DNA from: Aphrocallistes beatrix
Taxonomy: Eukaryota; Porifera; Hexactinellida; Sceptrulophora; Aphrocallistidae
Length of the DNA stretch: 64,000 bases
Direction of reading: 5' to 3'
Assembly: GCA_963281255.1 (NCBI GenBank)
Contig: OY725492.1
Span: forward strand, 1,302,001 to 1,366,000
Shown piece after piece: positions 22,440-32,335 of the stretch (position 1 is its first letter; the number at the start of each line of letters is the position of its first letter). The notes under the pieces were generated by a model. It was not told the DNA's origin. It saw nothing but the letters and a program-made list of their open reading frames with translations, and made no database searches. A program made the translations under genes and the position numbers.

Positions 22440-23218
22440 TCTTATATATTAAAATGCTAGGATTTTTTTTGTTTGTTTGTTTGTTTGTTCGAATTGATTG
22501 AAGAATTGGCAAGTCGTGGAGATACGAAAGTTGGCATGTAGGTTTCAAATGATGAATCTACGATTAAGTTATAAGATCTAAGCGAAATTTTCACACCTCT
22601 GCAAAAAAAATGGAAAACAATTTTTCACACCTTTTCTATACAATACTATGTACGGCTTCACTCTCACAATAGAAATCATTATACGACAATATTGTAGGCT
22701 GTAATTGTAATTAATACTTCAAAGCAATAAGTTTTATGAATGTCTCAATTATATATTATAGTGTATAGCAGTTAAAAAGGTTATTTCTATATTTTGACAC
22801 CTTTATATACATATTTTCACACGATTTGACGAATTTTGAAAATTATGCTAGAAACTAGCTTCCAACAGTTGACATGGGGTTTTTAGGGGTCTAGATTTCG
22901 AATATCATATTTTCTGATCGATATGATGAATTATTTGTTTACTTTTGTTTACAATAGATACATAAAGTAAACAAATTACAAAAATAGGCTAGAGAATAGC
23001 TTCCAACGGTTGACATGGGTTTTTTAGTGCTGTAGATTTCCAATATTATATTTTCGGATCCATATGAGAAATTTTTCGTTGACCTTTGTTTGAAATATTT
23101 ATATAAAGGAAAAAATCCCAAAATATGTTTGATTGAGTGACTCCAGGCGCCCGCAGGGAGACTCTGCGGACACGCAGTGTCCGCAAGCCGCGCAGCGCAA
23201 GCAAGCGAAGCGTGCTTG
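22440..23218 (+). mobile_element. Helitron-like family A, full-length copy
   Basis: A 779-bp copy from TCTTATATATTAAAATGC (host A before) to GCGTGCTTG (host T after). It has a GC-rich 3' end with a GCGGACAC/GTGTCCGC stem and no TSD or TIR. The body repeats GGTTGACATGGGG-like segments in tandem. Non-coding. With six other copies here it defines the family. Confidence 0.7.
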
Positions 23219-23908
23219 TATCATTTAAGTTACGTTGCTTAGTAAATAATTAATTAATTTTAAATAAAGATTGTAAAAAATGGCACGTCATAGAAAAAAT
23301 CTGTAACTGCAGGTTTAAAAATAGTCTTCTGTCCTTAAGCATAAAAAAATTATAAGGTTGCATTCATAGATTCTGAGTTCATACCCTGTTTGGTCATTCA
23401 AAGGTGTCTCATTTTGTACATTCGTGTCGGATCGAAATCGTACACTTAGGTGCGCATCCTATACTTTCAAAGCACCTATTCCCAGAATTTCTATAATCTC
23501 TAATGGTTTGGCCAGAAGGGATATCATCTTTATGATATTTTTCTATAGGCATTTACAGCGTGTGATATGTGCGTAGTAGAGTATGAGTTGATGGTCTGTA
23601 ATCTGAGATGCAACAAGGTCTATTCTAACTGTGTATTAGCTCCAATATAGTCTTACGTTTCTATAAAAATAGCATACATTGATGTATAGAATACTCAATC
23701 AATTTACTCAGCATTTGTCCTATTCACTACCAATCATTTAAAGGTTAATATAATTTAGGATTACTGTTCTTATCAACGTTTTCAGGTAAATGGTTCACTG
23801 TATTGCTGATTGTATAATTTACGTCATTACTAGCTATTATACATTTTAACTTCTGGTTGCACTCTTATCTAATTTCATTAACGATGCTTAGAAGCCTATT
23901 CTAATCTG

Positions 23909-24122
23909 GGGCATGCCTAATTTCCGGGACGGGACGGGACCATCAGGTACCTAATTTCCGGGACGGGACGAGTCAAGATGCCTAATCTCCGGGACGGGAC
24001 AGAAAAGGTACCTAATTTCCGGGACGGGACGGGTTAAGATACCTAATTTCCGGGACGGGATGCTGTCCCGTCCCGGAAATTAGGTGTCTTAACCCGTCCC
24101 GTCCCGGAAATTAGGCATGCCC
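23909..24122. mobile_element. Palindromic CCGGGACGGGAC element, 9-bp TSD
   Basis: GGGCATGCC and GGCATGCCC ends, five direct copies of about CCTAATTTCCGGGACGGGAC, then two inverted copies. TCTAATCTG is duplicated on both sides (23900-23908 and 24123-24131). Superfamily not recognised; 9-bp TSDs occur in Mutator-like elements. Other copies lie at 28341-28392 with 29547-29818, at 38874-39138 and at 39687-39843. Confidence 0.75.
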
Positions 24123-24570
24123 TCTAATCTGGCATTTTTCGAGTCTAGCGTATATTGAATCTTGATGTAAATTGAAATTTTAACTAAGAATCCTTCCACC
24201 TGATTGCGCTTGGCCTTCCTGCACCTATCTACTCCTCAATTCCAAATTGAGTTAAGTACTACTATTAACTGCCATAGTTAATTAATACTTTTCACTTTTT
24301 TTTTCATTCATTAAAATAATATTGATATCGTTTATATGAATTGGTTAACCCTTGTGGAAAAGTTATATTCAGGTAGACACTGTATTTATTAAGTACATAC
24401 AAGGGCTAGCTAAAAGTCACACAAATCCAAAGAGAGTGGACGTAGGATGAGATTGTGTTCATATCCAATATTGGCGTAGACTAAAGGAGCCTTGATCCCC
24501 GCTACCACCAATATACTGGTAAAATCCGATTTCTGACTACAGTGAAGGGTTGGATCAAAAGGGAATAAGG

Positions 24571-24964
24571 TCATAAAATATGATATTCGAAGTCTACACC
24601 CCTAAAAACCACATGTCACCCGTTGAAAGCTAGTCTCTAGCATTATTTTCAAAATTCATCAAAACATAAGTTGTGGCTTTGAAGTATTAATTAATAACAA
24701 TGACGATCTATTGTAGTATCGTACTTGTACAATGATTTCTATTGTGATAGTGTAGTCATTTATTTTGTATAGAAAAGGTGTGAAAAATTGTTTTTTTTTG
24801 CAGTGTGAAAATTTTAGATCTTAGAGCTTAGATCTTAGAACTTAATCGTAGTCATATCATTTGACACTTACATGCCAATTTTCAGATCTCAATGACTTCC
24901 CAATTCTTCAATCAATTCGGACAAACAAACAGACAAAAAAATCCTAGCATTTTAATATATAAGA
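24571..24964 (-). mobile_element. Helitron-like family A, 3'-truncated
   Basis: It retains the 5' half, ending on the plus strand CTAGCATTTTAATATATAAGA before T. The GC-rich 3' end is absent. It directly abuts the family B copy at 24965. Confidence 0.6.
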
Positions 24965-25417
24965 TATACGTATATATATATGTAACAAATTGATTGAAGA
25001 AGCTGATTTTGGTATGTGAGAGAGTCTTTTGGCTATGGATCCAGTAAGTTCTGACCTCAGACGATTTTCACGTCATTGTCAACTTTTTTCTAATTAGAAA
25101 TTCAGGTTATTCAACTATAACTCAGTCATTTTAGGTGATAGAATGTGTATATTCATACATCTCACATATGATATAATTTTCATCATAAAATGATGTCCCA
25201 TCACTCTGTTATGACGTCATCATTACGCATCAAAAATTGAAAAAGTGACTTATTTTGTGATTTTTCGAATGATTTCAATTATAACAGTGAGACAGACGTA
25301 TTTAGAGATGTTATCTATCGTATAATTAATCCTTTTGAGCCTAGGCGCACAAAGGGTGCCTTTGGCGGACACTTTGTGTCCGCCAGCCGCGCAGCGCTAG
25401 CAAGCGAAGCACGCTTG
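24965..25417 (+). mobile_element. Helitron-like family B upstream of NHL gene 3
   Basis: AT microsatellite, GTAACAAATTGATTGAAGAA body, then the GC-rich end closing GCACGCTTG at 25417. Only 42 bp separate it from the ATG at 25460, so it supplies the apparent upstream region of that gene. Confidence 0.6.
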
Positions 25418-25459
25418 CTCACAATAAATTAAAGATACTCTAATATTAGGTTCTATACA

Positions 25460-26674
25460 ATGGCTGAAGCTAGAGTTATAAGAGAAATTAATTTCGATGC
25501 ACAGTTAGAAGTTTTGCACAGAGTCATTACTCAAACATTTGATGAATTGTTTCATGCTTTAAATAAGCGAAGACACGATTTGTTGTCTCAACTGACAGCT
25601 ATGAAGACAGCACACGACAAGAATTTAGAGTTAGACGAAGCCATCCAACAATTGAATTTTTCAAAAGAAAAAGTGATTGCAACAATGACCAGCAATTTGC
25701 TAGAAGAAAATCTCGATTTTATAAAGTCAACCTTCGACGTTCAGATGAAAGCAAAAGAAGAGTTGAAGATATCTATTGGAAATTTAAATTTTATTGAGTT
25801 TCGTTGTTTTTCTGAAAAAATTCTGAAAGCTATAGAAGAAACAGATCTGATTGAGCTGATTCCTGAATATGTCGGGAGGGAGAATCCGATGCTAAAGAGT
25901 TGCTCCAGTGGTGAAGTGAATGGAATGCTTAATAATCCTAGAGGAATAGCTATTGATGACAAAGCGAATGAAGTTTATATAGCAGATAACAACAACCATC
26001 GTATACAGGTGATGAGTTTAAACGGAGAATTTCTGAGATCATTCACAAATGATCAGCTGAAAGAGCCTTATTGTATTTGTTTATCAGAGAAGGAAATTTT
26101 TGTCACTGATTGGGAGAGCTATTTGTTGAAGTTCGATAAATCCGGAAAGTTCTTGAAGCAAACAGGATCACGAGGTACTACACCAGGTTGTTTTATTGTT
26201 GTGACAGGTCTGTGCTATGAAGAAGGATTAGTTTATGTGTGTGATTTTACCTGCCGGCGAATTCAAATATTTGATTCAGATCTTAATTATACAAATTTTT
26301 TCGCTTCTGGTGAAATAAGATTGCCAAGTGACATCAAAATCCATTCTAATTATATTTTCATATTATCTCAAAGTAATAATGAGATATACTGTTATGATAA
26401 AGAATGTCAACTTGAGAGAACAATTCAGCTAACTGGACAGATGCAGTCAATGAGTGCATCCTTATTTTTCACTTTGGATTCCAAAGGCAACTTTCTTATT
26501 TCTGATCAATCAAATCTTAAAACATCAGAAATCCGCATTTTCGCTCCTAATGGAGTCCTTAAGCACTCATTGGGTAGAGGACATCTCAGATTATTATGCG
26601 GTATAGCACTAGACAATAGCGATTCTATTAATTGTGTGAGTCATAGTGAAGAAGGTTGCTTTCAGAAATATTAA
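25460..26674 (+). CDS. Coiled-coil NHL-repeat protein 3
   Basis: Single exon, 404 codons. An N-terminal helical part (to about residue 125, with ELFHALNKRRHDLLSQL) is followed by NHL blades from about residue 150: NPRGIAIDDKANEVYIADNN, NHRIQVM, LVYVCDFTCRRIQIF, LPSDIKIHSNYIFILS, and GIALDNSDSINCVS at the end. It has no RING, B-box, signal peptide or TM. It is much diverged from the gene at 15697 but shares its architecture and length. The ATG follows a Helitron-like copy by 42 bp, so the core promoter is probably transposon-derived or further upstream. Role unknown; a propeller-based binding adaptor is the likely class. Confidence 0.85.
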   Translation: MAEARVIREINFDAQLEVLHRVITQTFDELFHALNKRRHDLLSQLTAMKTAHDKNLELDEAIQQLNFSKEKVIATMTSNLLEENLDFIKSTFDVQMKAKEELKISIGNLNFIEFRCFSEKILKAIEETDLIELIPEYVGRENPMLKSCSSGEVNGMLNNPRGIAIDDKANEVYIADNNNHRIQVMSLNGEFLRSFTNDQLKEPYCICLSEKEIFVTDWESYLLKFDKSGKFLKQTGSRGTTPGCFIVVTGLCYEEGLVYVCDFTCRRIQIFDSDLNYTNFFASGEIRLPSDIKIHSNYIFILSQSNNEIYCYDKECQLERTIQLTGQMQSMSASLFFTLDSKGNFLISDQSNLKTSEIRIFAPNGVLKHSLGRGHLRLLCGIALDNSDSINCVSHSEEGCFQKY

Positions 26675-27889
26675 TGCTATTTCTATCAATATTCTCTCTC
26701 CATTTCCTAAAAGACCTGTATTTATTCTTTTTATTCTAAACTCTCAAATTCTAGGTTATTTTGTTGAATTATTGTTGCTTTATAGTTATTCTTTGTTAGA
26801 GAGGGACCGCGAAGCGTACCACAGTAGGAAAAAAGTGGCGATTTAGAGGAAATAGCCATTTGTGTTCAAGATAGGGATATAATATGTATTATGAGCATAT
26901 AGGTTATTGGGTATGAGAAATCGAAAGGGCAAACTAATTCTTTTGTATGGTTTCTATTTTTGTCAGTGATGACGTAGCATTTTTGATAAATTATTAATCA
27001 TAATGAAAATGGTGTGAATATTCAAGATAGGGCCATAATATGTATTATGTTCACATAGGTTATTGGATATGAGAAGTCTTTAATTAATAAATTTTGCTAT
27101 ATGCCTTATATGATTATAGAATGCTATCCCTAAAAAAATGGGGTTGATTCCATTAAACAAGCAGATTTTATTTGTTTATCATGCCCTTTTTAATTATTTA
27201 ACTCTTCACAAATAACGTCATTGGCGTTCAATTTCATGCTAATTAGTCATTGTTAATCATTGTCATGCTACATTTGTGCTAATCTTAGGCAACCATGACT
27301 AAAAAATTTGACTTCGACCCAATTGAATACTTTATGTTATTTCGGATTGTGTGCGGTACCGTGCGGCTGTATTATGCATTTTAAATCAATCAGAAGTGCA
27401 TAAAATAACTCTGGTTAATGGCTTTTATCACGCCTCTCTACGCCTCTAAAGTTCCTACACTATATAGGCATGATTCGCAAAACGAATTTATTACCATTTT
27501 GTATGTTACTTTTCAAAAACTACTGGAAGTAATGCTATTGTATCATGAATATATCATCTAATGCATGTTGTTAAGATAACTTGTAAATTATATTATGCTG
27601 GCTTCATATTCTAGAAACTAAGCGCCAAGTAAAATTTGGTGTAAAAATGAAAGGATTCAAAGTTGCTTGATCACTCAGGATAACCACAGCATTACTCGAG
27701 CATGCATGGGTTGTTCTTTTTGCAATTTGGAATTCTTAGGTTTCAGACAGTGTAGAATCAAAATTTGATATCAAACATCGATTTCAAGATTCATAAAAAG
27801 ATCCTATTTCCCCTAATTTGTACCATGTGCGTACGGAGTCCATGTAGTTGCTACCAGGAAATACAGGAATTTAGGAACTCGAAATAGCG
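26675..27889. other. Intergenic, one imperfect duplication
   Basis: AT-rich. A block of about 50 bp (TTCAAGATAGGG, ATAATATGTATTAT, TAGGTTATTGG) occurs at about 26867-26916 and again at 27021-27070. No ORF or TE recognised. Confidence 0.4.
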
Positions 27890-28340
27890 AACTAGCTAGA
27901 AGAGATGCTCGTGGCTGACCCCCCTATTTGTCGCCCGAGTCAGTTACTCTGGGCATTGAACGTAGTACTCGTTAAGAAGAAACACGGGAAGATGAGGTTC
28001 GCGGTCGACTACCGAAGGCTAAATGCAGCTACCAGCGGGACGAGTACCGAACCCTCAGTCTATCTTCGACAAGCTGGAGGGAAGCCAATACTTGTCGAAA
28101 TTAGATATCGCCTCGCCTACTGGATGATCCCAATAGCACCAGGGGACATCGAGAAGACCGCCTTCTACACGCCGCGAGAGATGTACGAGATGCTCATCAT
28201 GACTTTCGGCCTGTACAACGCCCAAGCGACATTCCAGAGGGTGATGGATCGCGTATTCTACAGAACTCCATTGTGAGAGTTACGTAGACGACATATTGGT
28301 GTTTTCCTCGGACTTCGAGACACACCTGGGCCATCCACGT
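27890..28340 (+). pseudogene. Ty3/gypsy reverse transcriptase fragment
   Basis: Plus-strand RT motifs: VVLVKKKHGKMRFAVDYRRL, DIEKTAFYTP, MTFGLYNAQATFQRVMDRVF, then in another frame YVDDILVFS, the catalytic box. Part of the palm is deleted or shifted, and no gag, integrase or LTR is attached. It is clearly more GC-rich than the flanking DNA, suggesting a relatively recent or differently biased source. Confidence 0.85.
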
Positions 28341-28680
28341 GAGGCATGAGTTCGGATATCTAATTTCCGGACGGGATCAAAGTACCTAATCATACAGTCG
28401 AGTCGATTCAGCATAATTATGCACCGATTAATCACACCAAATACTTAAGTATCTACATCTAAATATAGTTATTTCGTATTTTTATGGTTATACACATTAA
28501 TCGAGTTTTAATAGTAAGGATAGAGGCAGAGGCGTAGCCAGGACGCGGCATATGAGGCCTAGGCCGCAACATCAAAGGCTGTGCCCACTCAAATTTCATG
28601 ATGCTACAACCCGAGGAAAAGATTTTTAATTTCTTGATTGCTCTGATTATATATGTTCGTTTTCTATATGTTAGTGATAA

Positions 28681-29022
28681 CAGGGCTGGATTCGGTTAGC
28701 CGGGTAACCGGTTAACCGCCGCTGACGTCAGTTAGTGGCTAGCAAAATTTGTGATCTTTGGAGATGAAGTAACACACTCAAATGAGGTAATCCACCATCA
28801 AAAATCTAGATAAATGGTGATTTTGTTGCTAATTTGGACCTTCGTAAGATAAAATAAAACATAAATTGATGAGTATGCATAGAAATCTAGTTTATCTGTC
28901 GAGAAATTTGCATTTTTTTGTTGTTGTTGTTATATTATCTTTCCAATCGGTTAACCGGTTAACCGACATAAGAAATACAATAGTAGCCGAAGCTTCAAAT
29001 TGGTTAACCAACACCAGCCCTG
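28681..29022. mobile_element. hAT-like element with GGTTAACC repeats
   Basis: CAGGGCTGG and CCAGCCCTG ends, with GTGATAA on both sides (28674-28680 and 29023-29029, 7 bp visible). CCGGTTAACCG-type repeats lie inside each end. Non-coding. Confidence 0.7.
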
Positions 29023-29047
29023 GTGATAATTTGTTCAATTAATAGTA

Positions 29048-29291
29048 CAGGGTGTAACAAAAGTATTGTCACCTTTGAATACAAGCTCTAATTAATAGGT
29101 GAACAAAAAATTGTGTAATGGGAAAGGAAAAGTGTATTTTGCAAATGGTGTGATGTCACAAAATGTGTGATGTCACAAAAAAAATGCGTGATAGCTAACG
29201 ACAGGCATTTTGTATCTGATTACTATTGGTTCGATATCAATCAAGCATAATGATGAATAATCTAGGGTGACAACACTTTTATTACACCCTG
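29048..29291. mobile_element. Mariner-type MITE, TA target site
   Basis: CAGGGTGTAACAAAAGT and ACTTTTATTACACCCTG ends between TA sites (29046-29047 and 29292-29293). 244 bp, non-coding. Confidence 0.85.
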
Positions 29292-30175
29292 TATATCAAA
29301 AATGCGAAAATTCCAAAAGGAGGATGAGTAAAAAAATTGTGGACCACTTTTATAATGTGTAAACCTCTGAGATATGACATCATTTGGGAGTTAGATGCTT
29401 GTGCCAAATCTCCGAGGTAGTCGCATCTCAGATGTACCCACACCCAAATAACCATAACATGCAGAATCACTGTATTTAGATGCAGTTACTTAAATGGTTG
29501 ACATGATTAATCGGCGTCACAATTACACTGAATCGACTCAACTGTATCATTAAGCACTTTGGTCCCGTCCCAGAATTAGGTACTTAGATTTCAGGATGTC
29601 CCGTCCCGGAAAATAGGTATTTCGATCCCTCCTGTCCTAGAAAATAGGCATCTTATCCCGTTACTCCCCGAAATTAGGTACCTCTTTTGTCCCGTCCCGG
29701 AAATTAGGTATCTTGTTCGTCTCTTCTCGGAGATCAGGTATCTTGACTCGTCTCGTCCCAGAAATTAGATACCTAGATTTTCCGGGACGGTCCTGTCCGT
29801 CCCGGAAATTAAGCATACCTCCATTTCCCATTTAATCGATATTTTGTTAATTCACCATTCCTGAGAAAGAGAAATCTGAGAAATCTGAAGTGTACATATT
29901 GTGCATAGCATTATATACTAATTAGAATTTGTAATCAGACTAAACTTTTGAGTCTACTATATCAAATAATCACTTCATTCTACAGATCTGGTTTCTGATT
30001 ACTCTTCATAGGCCTTAGAAGAAACAGTGTCTATATATATATCCAATACTTGACGAGATAATTACATACGTCCAATTAGGAAAGGGGAATATGTCCTATG
30101 AAAATATCGGAAAAACCCTGCAAGCAATTCCAGAATATGTCTTACACAGTTGTAGTACAAATGAGAGTAGTACTA

Positions 30176-30750
30176 CGAGGGTTGTCCCATAAGTTCGTAG
30201 AAATTTTAGATAAAAAATCAAATAAATAAGCTGAGGTTAGATATTCATATTGCATTTTTCAATAAAACCACCTTCCAACATTATGCATTTCTGCCAACGT
30301 TCTGGCAACCTCTCAATGCCGGTAGCAAAGAATTTTTGTGGGGTACCTTTTTGCCAGAAATTAACGGCGGACTGGAGGGTCGGCCAGTCCGCTTGAGCTC
30401 TTCGACAGTGTCATAACCATCTGCAAAACGCTCAATCCACTTATACACCATTGGTTTGGAAGGACAGTTAACTCCATAAACACCCAACATCTCACGATAG
30501 ATCTCTGCACCTGATTTCCCTTGTTTCCATAAAAGTCAAATGACTGAGCGTTTTTCTTTCTCCAAAATTCTCCATAAATAGAAAATACACAATTAATTAC
30601 AATAGGAAGTAAATTATACTGGAATAAGTACTAATATTCAGTTTGTATCTAGTATCAATCATATTATATGGTTGAATTTTAACTAGTTATGCGGTTGAGT
30701 TAGGTATCGTTATATAATAAAAAGTCTACGAACTTATGGGACAACCCTCG
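30176..30750 (-). mobile_element. Internally deleted mariner with transposase ends
   Basis: TIRs CGAGGGTTGTCCCATAAG and the complement lie between TA sites. The minus strand keeps the N-terminal helix-turn-helix (GAEIYREMLGVYGVNCPSKP, VYKWIERFADG, TGRPSS) joined directly to the C-terminal end (IERLPERWQKCIMLEGG). The catalytic DDE/DDD core is deleted and a stop lies near the start. It is a non-autonomous deletion derivative. Confidence 0.88.
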
Positions 30751-31289
30751 TAATAGGACTTCAGCTCGTTTACACCAACCGGACAAAAGTAATTGAAAAA
30801 TTGATTCTTTCTCATATAAATAATACCAAATTGGTTTTTTTTATGAAGTGCAATATATTCAAATTCAAAGAGGTACTAAAAATCTGATTTCAATTCGAAA
30901 TAATTAGTCATAGTTGAACATACAAGTATCTAATAAATTACTAAACTCAATGAACAATTTTATCTTCATAAGCCACCATAAGTAATTAATTACCATCATG
31001 TATAGTGGTCAAAATGACCGTATGTGGCATAAAGTGACACTGATTGATAATTACAAATAGTTAGAAATGAATGAGTAGTTAGAAAAATTCAACTGTGACT
31101 AATTCAAATGTGTAGTATTTTTCGAATCTGGAATCAAAAATGAATTATCCGGTATCCGGATAGTATATGTAAATGGTAAATACTTCCAAACATTAGTTAG
31201 TATCTGTTTTCCAAAAAGGCTTCATCAACCTTCTAACTTCCTAGCTTGATGATACTACCAATCCTGAGTACTAACGCAAGGACCTAACT

Positions 31290-31566
31290 AATCCTTTTAT
31301 AATCACTTTATAATCTAAACTCGATTACTCTCCCACAATGTTGATCATTTCAACTGTGCCACCTCGTACCACCAATTCCAATCATATACAATGATAATAA
31401 CTCGTGACATGTAGCATAGGGTAGCAAATGCTGAAATTATTAAATCTTGAAGCCGAATAATTATGTTGAAAGCTATGAAAGTGGGTAATTTGAATGTGAA
31501 GCAAACGAATTTGGAGCTACAAGTAGTTTTAGTGTATCTGTTACTGATTATATATTTTTTGACTTC
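31290..31566. repeat. Dispersed repeat shared with 20455-20748
   Basis: Second copy of the repeat, about 75-80% similar by eye, in the same orientation. It lies upstream of the receptor gene start. Non-coding. Confidence 0.5.
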
Positions 31567-31849
31567 GCAAATATTAGTATTATGACAAAATGGATGGGGA
31601 CCTTTACGGTGTACGAATACTTTTGTACAGGCAGTGTATACAAGTTAGAATCACTCTCTAGCCTAATGTAAGGACCTTGCCTCAAAATGTGACAAATGCG
31701 GTGTCCAATAAAATTGCAAGTTTGAATCTAACAGCAGAATTTAATACTCTGAACTCGAAATTTGATTGGCCGAAATGAAAAAATTTTTGCATCCTTAATC
31801 GAGAATGTTGATGGTTCTAATCAAGTACGTATTCACTATGGTAGATCAG

Positions 31850-31880
31850 ATGAAATCATCAGCATTCTATTTCTCTCATC
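31850..31880 (+). pseudogene. First part of receptor exon 1, before the P-like insertion
   Basis: ATG at 31850 opens MKSSAFYFSH and ends inside the target sequence TCTCATC (31874-31880). The same frame continues after the transposon at 36064 as SHLITYFTIFAFLGFN, giving a normal hydrophobic signal peptide when the element and one TSD copy are ignored. This is therefore the likely ancestral start. Confidence 0.7.
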
Positions 31881-32335
31881 CATAGACTACTTAATAATAC
31901 AGATAGGAAAGTAGCCGAGGAACGTCAAAAAAGAGAGGCCAGTTTCTAATTTTTACTCGCTGGATTAAAATATTGTTTTAAGTTACAAATTCGATATAAT
32001 ATGAGGTAATAAGGTATGCTGAATCCATTGGGAGGGTTTTTGAAATTCTCACAATTGTGGTTTAGCCGCCATTTAATGATGACTTCGCATAATATACTAA
32101 TTAGTACATACTACTATATGCACAATGCACAATGCGCTGTACGGCTTGCATACTGAATATTGTGCATGTTGAGTACATACATACCAACATACGTAGTAAA
32201 ATATTATCATGATGTTCGACTAATAATATATTACTAGGAACGATTTCATACATTGAATACATATATATACTAATAAGAATAGCAATGTAATGAATAGCTA
32301 TAGTTATGCATTTTACATAAACAATTCATGTTTTC

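Larger units (their letters stand above)
28395..29544. mobile_element. Tc/mariner-type element, TA target, with three nested pieces
   Basis: Ends CAGTCGAGTCGATTCAG and CTGAATCGACTCAACTG lie between TA dinucleotides (28393-28394 and 29545-29546), with inner CCGATTAATCA/TGATTAATCGG. No transposase remains. Inside are a Helitron-like B terminus (about 28497-28522), a hAT-like element (28681-29022) and a MITE (29048-29291). Confidence 0.65.
28341..29818. mobile_element. CCGGGACGGGAC element split by a nested mariner-type element
   Basis: The left part (about 28341-28392) and the right array (29547-29818) both carry CCTAATTTCCGG/CCGTCCCGGAAATTAGG units and together resemble the 23909 element. The interruption 28395-29544 has its own ends and TA site. 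Confidence 0.55.

Noticed and set aside
16000..26700. RING or B-box domain upstream of the NHL genes (full TRIM proteins)
   Set aside because: No C3HC4 or B-box cysteine pattern is visible before the coiled coils; the ATG is directly followed by helical sequence.
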